From Salinicoccus roseus (lineage in GTDB: Bacteria; Bacillota; Bacilli; Staphylococcales; Salinicoccaceae), in NCBI RefSeq assembly GCF_003814515.1, contig NZ_RKQJ01000004.1, forward strand, positions 1 to 64,000: 64,000 nucleotides of DNA. The letters are read 5' to 3'. Under the pieces are notes generated by a model. The model was not told the DNA's origin. It was given only the letters and a program-made list of their open reading frames with translations, and made no database searches. A program made the translations under genes and the position numbers. Below, piece by piece: positions 16,173 through 26,794 of the stretch (its first letter is position 1; every line of letters begins with the position of its first letter).

Positions 16173-17279
16173 ATGGTTTTTGATATGTTCATGCTGTTCT
16201 GCATGTTGGTCACATTCATCTACATCTACTTCCAGCTCAAGTGGAAGATAACAGGGAGGCTGGTCAACCATAAAAAGGAGAGCCTCTATGGCGGTGTAAT
16301 GGCTGGTACTTTCGCCATCATTCTGAACTATTACGCCGTCCATGCCCATGAGAATGTCTATTTTGGGCTGAGCATGGTCGTCCTCATCCTTGCCCTGATG
16401 TTCAACAGCCAAGCAGCATATTTGCTTGGTGGGGGGATCCTGTTGCTGTGGCTGGCATTTTCTCCTCTAGCCATGCCGACGGCCTCCGTGCTGGCCCTGT
16501 GCTCAATCTTGGCTGGCGTCTTCCTTGCAGACTTATTGGCCCATCGCCTGGGTCCCTACCCCAGAGCAGTCATCCTTGTAGCAGTTGCAGCCTCAGAATA
16601 TTTCGTCTCTATAGGGATAACGGCAGGTGGTTATGAAGCTGCACTGGTTGCTGCGTCATACTATATGCTGCTGTCGACTGTCAGTGCAATTGCAGGCATA
16701 TCCGTCATTCATTATATGCAAAGGTCCCATGAACTTTATGAGACGCTTTCAGAAGATTCTACTGTCGACGGCCTTACCGGCCTCTTGAACAGGCGGGTCT
16801 TCGAAGCCGAACTGGATGCGCTTGGCAAGGATGAGCCGTCCGTTCTGATATTAATGGACATCGACCACTTTAAAGGATTCAATGATACTTACGGGCATCC
16901 GGAAGGTGACAGGACACTTAAGGTTGTCAGCCGGAAAGTGAAGAATATCGTCGGCAAGGACGGTATTACAGCGAGGAATGGTGGAGAAGAATTCGCAATT
17001 CTCCTTAAGGGACGATCGAAGGAGGACGCTTTGGAGATTGCAGAACGTATCAGGACTTCGTTGGAGAACAGCAGGCATATCACTGCAGCCGGAAAATTTG
17101 TCGGAGTGACTGCATCCATAGGTATTGCAGCATATCCTGAGCAGGCTTCCAGCCCAAAGAATCTCTACAGCCAGGCGGATGAACACCTTTACATCGCAAA
17201 GAAGCTTGGACGGAACCAGGTCTGTTGCGAAAGTTCCCATGAGTTAATCATCGCCCCCTCAGATAACAAGGTAAAATAA
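16173..17279 (+). CDS. Membrane GGDEF diguanylate cyclase (GdpS-like)
   Basis: A 368-residue protein with six predicted membrane helices (about 5-185) forming a 5TM-5TMR_LYT-like sensor, followed by a GGDEF domain (about 200-360): LTGLLNRRVFE, MDIDHFKGFNDTYGHPEGD and active-site RNGGEEF, then SIGIAAYPEQ. GGEEF is a catalytically competent form. The upstream RxxD inhibitory site is missing (GKDGITARN), so product inhibition there is unlikely. It should make c-di-GMP from GTP; the GGDEF-domain protein of Staphylococcus, GdpS, has a similar layout. The ATG has AAAGGGGG eight bases upstream. Divergent from the glycosyltransferase operon, 262 bases apart. Confidence 0.88.
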   Translation: MVFDMFMLFCMLVTFIYIYFQLKWKITGRLVNHKKESLYGGVMAGTFAIILNYYAVHAHENVYFGLSMVVLILALMFNSQAAYLLGGGILLLWLAFSPLAMPTASVLALCSILAGVFLADLLAHRLGPYPRAVILVAVAASEYFVSIGITAGGYEAALVAASYYMLLSTVSAIAGISVIHYMQRSHELYETLSEDSTVDGLTGLLNRRVFEAELDALGKDEPSVLILMDIDHFKGFNDTYGHPEGDRTLKVVSRKVKNIVGKDGITARNGGEEFAILLKGRSKEDALEIAERIRTSLENSRHITAAGKFVGVTASIGIAAYPEQASSPKNLYSQADEHLYIAKKLGRNQVCCESSHELIIAPSDNKVK

Positions 17280-17303
17280 AAAGGCTCCCATCGGGAGCCT
17301 TTT
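17276..17303. terminator. Bidirectional terminator
   Basis: Stem GGCTCCC/GGGAGCC (17283-17289 with 17293-17299), T-run on the plus side and A-run on the other; serves the cyclase gene (+) and pdp (-). Confidence 0.88.
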
Positions 17304-17304
17304 C

Positions 17305-18606
17305 CTATTCTGTAATGACCTGTTTGATCAGTTCGATTTTATTTTCCCTGCTGCCGATTCTGTAATTGTCGAGTATCTTCTGCTCAACTTCCTTGATGTC
17401 TTCGGAGTTGCTGTGAATCACAGCAAGCGTGTCGCCCTGCTCTACACGGTCACCGACCTTCTTCTTCAGCACGAGACCAACGGCCAGGTCGATTTCATCC
17501 TCTTTCGTCTGACGGCCTGCACCCAGCATGGCAGAGGCGATGCCGATTTCCTCAGCTGCAATTTCCTCGACGAAGCCGCTCTCTTCAGCCTTCACCTCGA
17601 ACTGGTATTTGGCCTGCGGCAATTTGGATGGATCATCAACAACAGAGGCGTCCCCGCCCTGATTTTTAAGGAATACTCTGAACTTCTCGAGTGCCTCGCC
17701 ATTATCTATGACTGCACGCAGCTTGTCCTTTGCTTCATCGAGGGATTCTGCAGCACCGCCGAGCACAGCCATCTGTGCCCCGAGTTCAAGGCAGAGGGCT
17801 GTAAGGTCTTCCGGCCCTTCACCTTTGAGCGTGTCGATGGCCTCCTTCACTTCCAGAGCGTTGCCGATGGCGTAGCCGAGGGGTTCCGACATGCTTGAAA
17901 TGATGGCCATCGTATTGCGTCCGACATTGTTTCCGATGGAAACCATCGCACACGCCAATTCGACCGCATCTTCTTCATTTTTCATGAACGCACCATCGCC
18001 AGTCTTTACATCCAGCACGATGGCATCTGCACCGGCAGCAATTTTCTTGCTCATGATGGAGCTTGCAATCAGCGGAATGGAGTTGACGGTTGCAGTGACA
18101 TCCCTGAGTGCATAGAGCTTCTTATCAGCTGGCGTAAGATTTCCCGATTGTCCGATGACCGCGACTTTATCCCGGTTGACGATATCAGTGAATTCCTGCT
18201 CGGTGATTTCGACATGGAAACCATCAACGGCTTCCAGCTTATCGATGGTCCCGCCGGTGTGGCCGAGCCCGCGGCCACTCATCTTGGCGACCGGTACGTC
18301 AAGTGCTGCAACGAGCGGTGCGAGTACGAGCGTCGTCGTATCGCCGACACCCCCTGTCGAATGCTTGTCGACCTTCACGCCTTCGATAGCCGAAAGATCG
18401 ATCTCATCTCCCGATTTCACCATGGCCATCGTCAAGTTCGCACGTTCTTCCTGGGTCATATCATTGAAGAAGATCGACATGAGCAGACTGGACACCTGAT
18501 AGTCCGGAATATCCCCATCCGTATAGCCGTTAATGAAATGTTCGATTTCTTCCTTCGATAACTCTCCGCCGTCACGCTTTTTGGCGATGATATCTACCAT
18601 GCGCAT
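17305..18606 (-). CDS. pdp: Pyrimidine-nucleoside phosphorylase
   Basis: A 433-residue phosphorylase that splits uridine, thymidine and deoxyuridine into base and (deoxy)ribose 1-phosphate for salvage. It contains [20 protein letters not shown], the thymidine/pyrimidine phosphorylase signature, and [13 protein letters not shown], and aligns end to end with staphylococcal Pdp as remembered. The start [13 protein letters not shown] at 18606 matches that family and gives the AAAGGAAG site an eight-base spacing; the ATG two codons earlier would sit on top of it. It follows sqdX by 17 bases, so it is probably co-transcribed with the sulfolipid genes, although no functional link is obvious. Confidence 0.95.
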   Translation of the reverse strand: MRMVDIIAKKRDGGELSKEEIEHFINGYTDGDIPDYQVSSLLMSIFFNDMTQEERANLTMAMVKSGDEIDLSAIEGVKVDKHSTGGVGDTTTLVLAPLVAALDVPVAKMSGRGLGHTGGTIDKLEAVDGFHVEITEQEFTDIVNRDKVAVIGQSGNLTPADKKLYALRDVTATVNSIPLIASSIMSKKIAAGADAIVLDVKTGDGAFMKNEEDAVELACAMVSIGNNVGRNTMAIISSMSEPLGYAIGNALEVKEAIDTLKGEGPEDLTALCLELGAQMAVLGGAAESLDEAKDKLRAVIDNGEALEKFRVFLKNQGGDASVVDDPSKLPQAKYQFEVKAEESGFVEEIAAEEIGIASAMLGAGRQTKEDEIDLAVGLVLKKKVGDRVEQGDTLAVIHSNSEDIKEVEQKILDNYRIGSRENKIELIKQVITE

Positions 18607-18623
18607 AACCATCTTCCTTTCCC

Positions 18624-19760
18624 TTACATATTTCTGCTGCCTACAGAGTGCCTGTCCCGTGCTTCCATATAGAAGTCGATCAGGCGTTGGGATGTTTTAT
18701 CCCAGGCATAGTCCAATGCTTCGTTTCTGGCATTCCTTCTCATCGTCTCGAGTTTTTCTTCATCCTCAAGCACCGATACTGCTTCCATCATGCTGTCGAG
18801 ATCTTCATTCTCATAGAGCATGCCGGTCACACCGTGCGCCACCTGTTCATTGGTCGGCCCGCTTTTGGCACCGATCACTGGCAGGCCTGAAGCCATCGAT
18901 TCGAGAATGACCAGCCCCAGTGTCTCGGAGACCGACGGGAAGATGAAGGCGTCGCCTGTGGCAAAGGCCTTGGACAGCTCTTCACCATGGATGAAGCCTG
19001 TAAACACTGTATTGGTTCCTTTGAATCGCTTCTCGATATCGGTACGGGCCGGCCCATCACCAATGATCGCAAGACTGATGTCAGGACGCTTCTCGAGCAG
19101 AGGCAGCAGCTTGTGGATTTCCTTCTCTACTGCTATCCTGCCGATGAACACCAGCAGCTTATTGGAGGGTTTCCCTCCTGTCAGCCGTTCCCTCATCTCC
19201 TCGTCCCTGTAGTCGGGATGCCGGTGGATGACATCTACACCACGCGGTATGATATCCAGGCGTTCGATACCCTGCTCAGCCAGTTCATCATGGATGGCTT
19301 TTGATGTCACCAGGTTGAGGTCTGCATTTTTGTGGTTGCGTTTGATGTACCACCAGAGAAGTGGTTTTGCCGGCTTGTAGACCTTGTAGTAATCGAGATA
19401 TTTCGGCAGATGTGTATGATAGGACGAGACCAGAGGCAGATCCAGTTTCTGAGCGGCTTTTACTGCGCTTGTGGCAAGGAGTATGGGGTTTACTGCATGC
19501 ACGACATCGGGTTGGAATTTCTTCAACTCACGATAAACTTTCCGGGAAGGGACTCCCCACTTACGATATCTGTAAAAAGGGAAAGTGATCGGCTTTACGC
19601 CGACCACTTTCGCACCCTTATAGTCATATACTCCAAGATCTGGGGCTATGACCAGAACTTCGTGGCCTTCCCGTATAAAGTAGTCTATCGCTTTTGTCAG
19701 TCTTGTAACGATTCCATCCGTCGACGGGAGAAATGTTTCTGTGACAATCGCTATCTTCAT
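18624..19760 (-). CDS. sqdX: Sulfoquinovosyltransferase-like GT4 (SqdX/SQD2 type)
   Basis: A 378-residue GT-B glycosyltransferase of family 4. It opens with [20 protein letters not shown], very like cyanobacterial SqdX and plant SQD2, and keeps their [17 protein letters not shown]-equivalent [17 protein letters not shown] and [17 protein letters not shown] motifs. These enzymes move sulfoquinovose from UDP-sulfoquinovose to diacylglycerol at the membrane, giving the sulfolipid SQDG. GT4 enzymes are easy to mis-assign, but its position 16 bases after a clear UDP-sulfoquinovose synthase gene strongly supports this role. It could otherwise be a related diacylglycerol glycosyltransferase. Product at the cytoplasmic membrane. 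Confidence 0.85.
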   Translation of the reverse strand: MKIAIVTETFLPSTDGIVTRLTKAIDYFIREGHEVLVIAPDLGVYDYKGAKVVGVKPITFPFYRYRKWGVPSRKVYRELKKFQPDVVHAVNPILLATSAVKAAQKLDLPLVSSYHTHLPKYLDYYKVYKPAKPLLWWYIKRNHKNADLNLVTSKAIHDELAEQGIERLDIIPRGVDVIHRHPDYRDEEMRERLTGGKPSNKLLVFIGRIAVEKEIHKLLPLLEKRPDISLAIIGDGPARTDIEKRFKGTNTVFTGFIHGEELSKAFATGDAFIFPSVSETLGLVILESMASGLPVIGAKSGPTNEQVAHGVTGMLYENEDLDSMMEAVSVLEDEEKLETMRRNARNEALDYAWDKTSQRLIDFYMEARDRHSVGSRNM

Positions 19761-19776
19761 ACGGTTCTCCCTTTCC

Positions 19777-20952
<1,176 letters not shown>

Positions 20953-20990
20953 TTACAATATTCGCAGTATACCGCTAGTATACAATGACC

Positions 20991-21019
20991 ATTATAAAGA
21001 TATTTGCATCGGGGGACAA
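20991..21019 (-). promoter_or_regulatory. sqd operon promoter
   Basis: On the minus strand TTGTCC (21014-21019), 17-base spacer, TATAAT (20991-20996), about 65 bases ahead of sqdB. Confidence 0.6.
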
Positions 21020-21050
21020 ACTTTTCTCATCAAATTGTTTAATTGCCCAA

Positions 21051-21086
21051 CAAAAAAACAGCCGGGAAATTGATTCCCGGCTGTTT
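21051..21086 (-). terminator. terminator after the TRAP operon
   Basis: Stem of about eleven bases around GCCGGGAA/TTCCCGGC (21058-21068 with 21074-21084), followed on the minus strand by seven T. Confidence 0.9.
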
Positions 21087-21089
21087 TCA

Positions 21090-23315
21090 TCAAGCCATCT
21101 GTGGTGCACGTTTGTTTTTCCTTCTTTTATAGAGCTGGAAAAGGACCAGCAATACAAACAGTCCAATTGCGATGCCGTCCGTCACAAAGTCACTCTGGAT
21201 GAAAAGCAGGGCCGTGGCCACTGCAGCGATCCTTTCGATGATGCTGTAGGGTGTGAACATGTAGTTCTGGATGAATGAGGCAAATGTCGCCATGCCGATT
21301 GCAGCCGTGATGACTGCCCATACCATTTCAAGAGCAGTGGCATCAGTGATCAGCAGTATCGTCGGATTGATTGCGAACATGAACGGGAGAAGCAGGGCAG
21401 CGGAATCGTACTTGAAGCCCTGGACTCCAGTCCGTATCGGCCCTGCATTGGCGATCCCAGCCGTCGCGTATGCCGGCAGGTTTATCGGTGGTGTATCATC
21501 TGCCAGAACCCCGTAATAGAGGACGAACAGGTGGGCGACGATGACCGGCAGGCCAAGATCAGTGAGGACCGGCGCGATGACCGCGGCCAGCACAACATAG
21601 GTTGCAGTCGTCGGCAGCCCCAGACCAAGCAGCAGACAGGCAAACACGGTAAGCACCAACGCAATGTATATCTGTGTATTATCTGTAATCATGAAATTCG
21701 GCAGCCAGCCTTCGATCGTATCGGAAAACTCGATGACGATGCGTGTGAACTTCGTGGACAGGCCGCTTGTCGTGATGACACCGATCAGTATGCCTGCCGT
21801 CGCACAGGCGACGATGATGCTGAGCGCATTCCTTGATGCTGTATCGAAACCTTCCATCAGCTCCTTGAAGCCATATTCAGACTTCACTTTATCCTGCTTC
21901 ATGGAGCGTTGGAAAAGCCCGAACAGCAGGGCGACAATGATGCCGCCCAGCACCATCGTGAAGATCGAATCCCTCCACCTGATGGTCTGGCTGTTGAAGA
22001 CCCGACTTCCGAATACATCGTTCAATGCCACAAGCCCCTGGTTGAGATAACCAACCAGATACTGCATCGCAAATGTCGCCGCAAGCAGTATTGCCGCATA
22101 GAGGATCGTCCTTCCCAACCGCTCCTTGAATCGGTATGTGAAAAGCGCAATGACGATCATTGCTATGATCGAGTAGAATGCTGATGCGTTGACGGAAGAG
22201 CGTTCAATCACGAGATAGTATAGCAGTATCAGTATCGGTACCAGCATGTACCCCTGGGTCATGATCAGCTTGCGCGCTGACTTCATCTCCGACTTTTCCA
22301 TACCGGAAATCCCATGCTTGCTCGCTTCGAAGTGCACCATGAAGAGTATCCCCACATATGCAAGCAGCGCAGGAATGAATGCACTTTTGATGATTTCATA
22401 ATAGGGGATGCCTGTAAATTCCACCATGATGAAAGCCGCTGCACCCATGACCGGCGGCAGGAACTGTCCACTTGAGGAAGCGGCAACTTCAATACCGCCG
22501 GCAACATGCGGTGGGAAACCAACTTTCTTCATAAGGGGGATGGTGAACGTCCCGGTAGTTACTGCGTTTGCAGTTGAACTCCCGGAGATGCTCCCCATCA
22601 TGCCGCTTGCCACGACGCTTGCTTTAGCAGGTCCGCCCTTAAATTTTCCGAAGCCGCGTATCGCGAGGTCGATGAACATCTTCCCCGCTCCGGTCGACTC
22701 CAGTATTGCACCGAATAATATGAAAATGAATACAAATTGGGCGGATGCATAGATCGGTGTACCGAATATTCCATTGCTGCGATAGACGATTTCATAGACG
22801 AAGCGCGAGAAGTCACCACGGTTATGATAGAAATCCCCCGGCATGAATTGCCCAAGGAAAAAGTACCCGATGAACACTCCTGCAATGATGACCAACGGGA
22901 GCCCCACCACGCGCCGGGTGGCTTCAATGACGATTACAACGAATATTGCCCCGATGATCAAATCTACTGCAGTCGGTCTTGCAGACATGATGGCTTCTGC
23001 AGTCTGACGGTTGATCAGATAGATCCCCATTGCCAATGATGCCGCGGCCAACAGCAGGTCATACCATGGAATCGTCTTCTGACTCAGTCCCTTTTTGATT
23101 GGGAATATGAGGAAAGCAAGTATGATTCCCAGCATCAGGTGGACGACCAGGAAAGTCCGCGAACCGATGCCGGGCAATCCGAACCCGGCTACATAAAGGT
23201 GGAAAAAAGCCAGGCCGATGGCTACAGTGCTGACCAGCCACCCCATTTTCCTGCCGATCTCCCTGTCACTTCCCTCGAGCTCCTGGAGCATCTTCTTCTG
23301 TTCATTTTGTTCCAT
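21090..23315 (-). CDS. TRAP transporter fused permease (TAXI type)
   Basis: A 741-residue membrane protein in which the small (DctQ-like) and large (DctM-like) TRAP permease parts are fused, as usual for the TAXI branch. About 18 hydrophobic segments are visible, with GSISGSSTANAVTTGTFTIP and GLGLPTTATYVVLAA, conserved loops of the large subunit. It uses an ion gradient (usually Na+) and a periplasmic-type binding protein to import organic acids. The ATG at 23315 has AGAGGTG at good spacing; the first GTG at 23324 is part of that site. Last gene of the operon; its start overlaps the end of the DUF1850 gene region. Confidence 0.93.
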   Translation of the reverse strand: MEQNEQKKMLQELEGSDREIGRKMGWLVSTVAIGLAFFHLYVAGFGLPGIGSRTFLVVHLMLGIILAFLIFPIKKGLSQKTIPWYDLLLAAASLAMGIYLINRQTAEAIMSARPTAVDLIIGAIFVVIVIEATRRVVGLPLVIIAGVFIGYFFLGQFMPGDFYHNRGDFSRFVYEIVYRSNGIFGTPIYASAQFVFIFILFGAILESTGAGKMFIDLAIRGFGKFKGGPAKASVVASGMMGSISGSSTANAVTTGTFTIPLMKKVGFPPHVAGGIEVAASSSGQFLPPVMGAAAFIMVEFTGIPYYEIIKSAFIPALLAYVGILFMVHFEASKHGISGMEKSEMKSARKLIMTQGYMLVPILILLYYLVIERSSVNASAFYSIIAMIVIALFTYRFKERLGRTILYAAILLAATFAMQYLVGYLNQGLVALNDVFGSRVFNSQTIRWRDSIFTMVLGGIIVALLFGLFQRSMKQDKVKSEYGFKELMEGFDTASRNALSIIVACATAGILIGVITTSGLSTKFTRIVIEFSDTIEGWLPNFMITDNTQIYIALVLTVFACLLLGLGLPTTATYVVLAAVIAPVLTDLGLPVIVAHLFVLYYGVLADDTPPINLPAYATAGIANAGPIRTGVQGFKYDSAALLLPFMFAINPTILLITDATALEMVWAVITAAIGMATFASFIQNYMFTPYSIIERIAAVATALLFIQSDFVTDGIAIGLFVLLVLFQLYKRRKNKRAPQMA

Positions 23316-23320
23316 TTGAT

Positions 23321-23830
23321 TCACCTCTTAAAGAAGGTCCGAGTGACTTCGACCTCCAAATTTCTACCCTTGAATGGCTCATCGGAGATGACGATATCAT
23401 CGTCCCCAATCAGTATGTGATGCGGAAATACCGATGATGGACGGATTCTCAGTGTTCCTCCATGCACCGGCCTGTTGATGTCACTGATGATGAATTTTCC
23501 ATCCTCAAGCTCCATTACTTCCCCTTCGTACGGCATCCCTGCCCCAAATGACTCCGTATGGCTTTCCATAGTGTATATTTCAGTCCCACGCACTTCGAAC
23601 ACTTCCTTTACGGGTGAACGCTCGACTGAATGTATGTATGTAACAGAGAAGCGTTCTCCATCTTCCACCCGGGCACCATATAACACCTCACCAGTCTCCA
23701 TATCGGAAACTGAAAAGTAGAGTGGCCGTGTTGCATAAAGAAGGATTGCTGCCACAACAATTGAAACTCCCATAAGGGATAAAAAGACATTGCGGGTCTG
23801 CAATGTCTTTTTACTATTACTCTTTTCCAT
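23321..23830 (-). CDS. DUF1850 protein of the TRAP-TAXI operon
   Basis: A 169-residue protein with one N-terminal membrane helix (about 15-33) and an extracytoplasmic beta-rich domain. The stretch FSVTYIHSVERSPVKEVFEV is the DUF1850 hallmark, a Y-x-HSV pattern. Such proteins are regularly found between the binding protein and fused permease of TAXI transporters. Their function is unproven; a role as accessory subunit is inferred from that constant linkage. It lies five bases after the binding-protein gene and five bases before the permease start. Confidence 0.85.
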   Translation of the reverse strand: MEKSNSKKTLQTRNVFLSLMGVSIVVAAILLYATRPLYFSVSDMETGEVLYGARVEDGERFSVTYIHSVERSPVKEVFEVRGTEIYTMESHTESFGAGMPYEGEVMELEDGKFIISDINRPVHGGTLRIRPSSVFPHHILIGDDDIVISDEPFKGRNLEVEVTRTFFKR

Positions 23831-23835
23831 TCTAT

Positions 23836-24864
23836 CTACTGCTCATCGTAATATTGCTGAGCACCTGGGTGAAGGTCGATGGACATGCCATCCTGTGCAG
23901 TATCGAGTGTCACTTCTTCCCCACGGACGTGTGCATTGCTCAGGTCGTCGAGATTTTCAAAGAGTGCTTTTGTCATTTCGTACATCTGATCATCCGGAAT
24001 GTCATTCGATGCGATGACCATTGCCTGTACTGCTACTGTTGTAGCCGTACTGTCGAAGTTCTCATAGGCATCTGCTGGAATTTCGTGCTGAGTATAGTAT
24101 GAGTATTCTTCAGTCAGTGAGTCGATTGCTTCCTGATCGAAGCTGACAAGTTTGACATCTGCACTTGCACTGAGTTCCTGGATGGCACCTGTCGGCGTAC
24201 CCGCTGTTACGAAGGCTGCATCGACGTTTCCATCCTGTAGGTTCGTTGAAGCGTCAGCAAAATCAAGGTACTGTGCATCGACATCAGATTCGCTGAGACC
24301 GTGCGCTTCGAGAATCTGTGTTGCATTGGCCTCTGTACCAGAGCCCACATCCCCGATTGCGACACGCATACCTTCCAGATCGGAAACGGATTCGATTCCG
24401 GAATCAGCAAGTGTGACAAGCTGGATTGTCTCCGGATAGAGCGTAAGCACCCCGCTGTAGTTTTCCAGCGGTTCTTCGAACATGTTCGTACCTTCTACAC
24501 CATAATATGCGATATCATTCTGTACGAGTGCAAGCTGGGCTTCCCCATTGTTGAGCTGTTCCGCGTTGGATACGGAAGCACCGGAAGATACACCTGTTGC
24601 AGAAACATCCTCAAGCTGGGAATCAATGATATCCGCCATTGCAACACCGATCGGGAAGTACACCCCTGCTTCCCCACCAGTCAGTACTGTAATGTTTTCA
24701 ACCCAGCCTTCACCGGAAGCGCCATCGCCGGAAGATTCACCTTCCTCAGTCGTTTCGTCTTCAGTCGTCTCTTCTCCGCCATCACCACCGCTATCTCCAC
24801 CGCATGCTGCAAGGACAAAGGACAACGTAAGCATCAGTACCAGTAACCATGAAAATTTTTTCAT
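23836..24864 (-). CDS. TAXI family TRAP solute-binding lipoprotein
   Basis: A 342-residue binding protein with signal peptide and lipobox LSFVLAACGG (Cys about 21), followed by a long Gly/Glu/Ser/Thr-rich acidic linker before the folded domain begins at about residue 55. The mature part has TVLTGGEAGVYFPIGVAMADI and SGVSNAEQLNNGEAQLALVQND-like stretches typical of the TAXI (TRAP-associated extracytoplasmic immunogenic) family; members bind glutamate, 2-oxoglutarate or other acids, and the ligand here is not known. The acidic linker fits a surface protein of a halophile. First gene of the three-gene operon. Confidence 0.93.
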   Translation of the reverse strand: MKKFSWLLVLMLTLSFVLAACGGDSGGDGGEETTEDETTEEGESSGDGASGEGWVENITVLTGGEAGVYFPIGVAMADIIDSQLEDVSATGVSSGASVSNAEQLNNGEAQLALVQNDIAYYGVEGTNMFEEPLENYSGVLTLYPETIQLVTLADSGIESVSDLEGMRVAIGDVGSGTEANATQILEAHGLSESDVDAQYLDFADASTNLQDGNVDAAFVTAGTPTGAIQELSASADVKLVSFDQEAIDSLTEEYSYYTQHEIPADAYENFDSTATTVAVQAMVIASNDIPDDQMYEMTKALFENLDDLSNAHVRGEEVTLDTAQDGMSIDLHPGAQQYYDEQ

Positions 24865-24914
24865 ACCCTACTCCCCTTTGTAAATTTTTTCTTTACTTAC
24901 TGATTATTGTAACA

Positions 24915-24928
24915 TAAAAACGCTTGCA
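24915..24928. promoter_or_regulatory. Possible CcpA (cre-like) site ahead of the TRAP operon
   Basis: TAAAAACGCTTGCA matches the palindromic cre consensus TGWAANCGNTNWCA with two mismatches. It lies next to a TACAAT (-10-like) on the minus strand, 51-64 bases upstream of the lipoprotein start. The proposal rests on sequence only. Confidence 0.35.
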
Positions 24929-24960
24929 ATAAATTAAATATTACAAATTATTGACTCATT

Positions 24961-24988
24961 AAAAAAGCACCCGCTTTTCCGGGGTGCT
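24961..24988 (-). terminator. terminator after the kynurenine operon
   Basis: Stem GCACCC/GGGTGC (24967-24972 with 24982-24987) extended by A-T pairing, followed on the minus strand by six T. Confidence 0.8.
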
Positions 24989-25309
24989 TCATTTGGATGT
25001 CGTCGTCCATTCCCTGCTGTTCCGATACCTTTTTGTATGGGCGTATATGTTGTCCCCTGCGTAGTCCTCATTCGTATAGACGGTTATATCGAAATATTTT
25101 CCCTGCTCGGAGAAAGGCTCCTCCATATAGACGTCCCTCAGATGGCTGAAGAGATTCTTCATCCCATCCATCTTCAGGCTCGGATATTCCCTCAGGACCC
25201 GCTTCTGGAGCTGGCCGTTGTGCTCAGTCACTTCCTGGACGACGATGACGAAAGTCTCATCCTCCCGGATCACATCATCAAAAATATTGGTCTGTCCGTA
25301 ATCCCGCAT
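24989..25309 (-). CDS. Uncharacterised small protein at the end of the kyn operon
   Basis: A 106-residue soluble protein that I do not recognise. It has no signal peptide or membrane segment, is rich in charged and aromatic residues and looks like a single alpha/beta domain: FVIVVQEVTEHNGQL, a strand pair, then a helix around MKNLFSHLRDVYMEE and FDITVYTNEDYAG. It starts 14 bases after kynA with a good GGGAGGA site and is followed directly by the operon terminator, so it is co-transcribed with the kynurenine genes. A role in that pathway is possible but unsupported by sequence. Confidence 0.65.
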   Translation of the reverse strand: MRDYGQTNIFDDVIREDETFVIVVQEVTEHNGQLQKRVLREYPSLKMDGMKNLFSHLRDVYMEEPFSEQGKYFDITVYTNEDYAGDNIYAHTKRYRNSREWTTTSK

Positions 25310-25323
25310 ATTATCATTCCTCC

Positions 25324-26166
25324 CTATAGTTCCGATCTCAGTTCCCAGAGTTCCTTGAAGAAATAATCATCAATCACACGCTTCAGGTAATTGACACCGG
25401 AGCTGCCTCCAGTCCCCTTTTTGAAGCCGATGATGCGTTCGACCGTCTTCATGTGCCTGAACCGCCACTGGCTGTACAGGTCTTCCACATCCACAAGTTT
25501 CTCCAGCATCTCATAGAGTTCAAAATATTCATCGGTGTTCAGGTAGATCTGCTTGAATGCCTCCTTGACCGACGCGTTCGGCACATAGGACTCCGTCACA
25601 TCACGCTCAAGCACTTCCTCGTCTATTACGAAGCCGGCCCTGGCGACAGCCCGGATGGCCTCATCATAGATGCTCGGTTTTTTGAGCTGTGCCTTCAGCA
25701 TATCATGGACGACCGAATCCTTCTCATATATCTTCAGGGCGTGTGTCGTCTTATAGCCGAGACTGAACTCCATCATGCGGTTCTGGTACGACTGGAAACC
25801 TGATGCGTTGCCAAGGCTGTCGCGGAATTTCAGGTAGTCGCTCGGCGTCATCGTCGAGAGGACATCCCACGCTGAAATGATCTGTCTCTGGATGTTCGTC
25901 ACCCGTGCCAGCTTTTTGAATGCCATCCTGAAGTCGTCGTCCTGGATATCCGATATTGCGGAGTTTATTTCATGGATGATCAGCTTCATCCATAGTTCCG
26001 ATACCTGGTGGATGATGATGAAAAGCGTCTCATCATGCTGATCTGTCATCGTATTCTGCGAGAATAGAATGCGGTCGAGGCTCAGATATTCGCTGTATGT
26101 CATATCCTTCAGGAAATCCGTCTTTACATCTTCCCCGCTGATCGTATGATCCTGGAAGTCACTCAT
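25324..26166 (-). CDS. kynA: Tryptophan 2,3-dioxygenase
   Basis: A 280-residue heme dioxygenase converting L-tryptophan to N-formyl-L-kynurenine, the first step of the kynurenine pathway. Motifs: MTYSEYLSLDRILFSQ, FIIIHQVSELWMKLIIHEI, FQSYQNRMMEFSLGYK and RFRHMKTVERIIGFKKGTGG, whose histidine is the heme ligand in this family. The ATG at 26166 lies eight bases inside the end of kynB (ATGAGTGA overlap) with GGAGGG upstream; the longer frame is not supported. Length normal for bacterial enzymes. Confidence 0.95.
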   Translation of the reverse strand: MSDFQDHTISGEDVKTDFLKDMTYSEYLSLDRILFSQNTMTDQHDETLFIIIHQVSELWMKLIIHEINSAISDIQDDDFRMAFKKLARVTNIQRQIISAWDVLSTMTPSDYLKFRDSLGNASGFQSYQNRMMEFSLGYKTTHALKIYEKDSVVHDMLKAQLKKPSIYDEAIRAVARAGFVIDEEVLERDVTESYVPNASVKEAFKQIYLNTDEYFELYEMLEKLVDVEDLYSQWRFRHMKTVERIIGFKKGTGGSSGVNYLKRVIDDYFFKELWELRSEL

Positions 26167-26794
26167 CACCGAACCCTCCTCTATACCGCAGTGCTGCACG
26201 TACAGGTGAGCCATCGGCGCCCTGGAGCTTCAATGGCAGCGCCACAAAGTCATAGTAGCCCGGTTCCACCTCATCCAATACTGCATTCTCCAGAATCATG
26301 ATATCCCGTTCATACAACAGATGGTGGATATCCAGCGTCTTCGAATCGATTGCGTCAACCGAAGTGACGTCAATGCCAAAGAGCTTGATGCCACAGGAAG
26401 CCATGTATTCGACCGCACGCTTCTCAAGCACCGGAATCGAATCGGGAAAAATAGTACGCTCGGTCCGACGTTTCGTCTTGAGCAGCAGGGTGGTCCCCTC
26501 AATCCTGTAGGGTTCAATGTCCTCCAAGGTGACGGTCTCCCCTCCGCCCACTTCAATTACGGTTGCCCCGCCGATATAACGGTTGATGTCCAGCGCCTCC
26601 ACCGTTGCGCCTCTATCATCAAAATGGAACGGTGCATCAATGTGGGTCCCGATATGGGTGCTCGTCTCGATCTTCCCTATATTGACTGACCCGCTCTCCG
26701 CCTTCGTCACCGTGCGTGCGTAACTGAACGGCGTATCCTCCGGCCAATGGGCGATCCTGTCATCGAGCGTCTGTGTAATGTCCTGCCACATCAT
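26159..26794 (-). CDS. kynB: Kynurenine formamidase
   Basis: A 211-residue member of the metal-dependent cyclase/formamidase family that hydrolyses N-formylkynurenine to kynurenine and formate. It carries the family metal motif STHIGTHIDAPFHFDD (HxGTHxDxPxH) at about residues 46-61. Its start overlaps the kynU stop by four bases and its end overlaps kynA by eight, so the three are tightly coupled. The start may be the first or second of two adjacent ATG codons. Confidence 0.93.
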   Translation of the reverse strand: MMWQDITQTLDDRIAHWPEDTPFSYARTVTKAESGSVNIGKIETSTHIGTHIDAPFHFDDRGATVEALDINRYIGGATVIEVGGGETVTLEDIEPYRIEGTTLLLKTKRRTERTIFPDSIPVLEKRAVEYMASCGIKLFGIDVTSVDAIDSKTLDIHHLLYERDIMILENAVLDEVEPGYYDFVALPLKLQGADGSPVRAALRYRGGFGDE

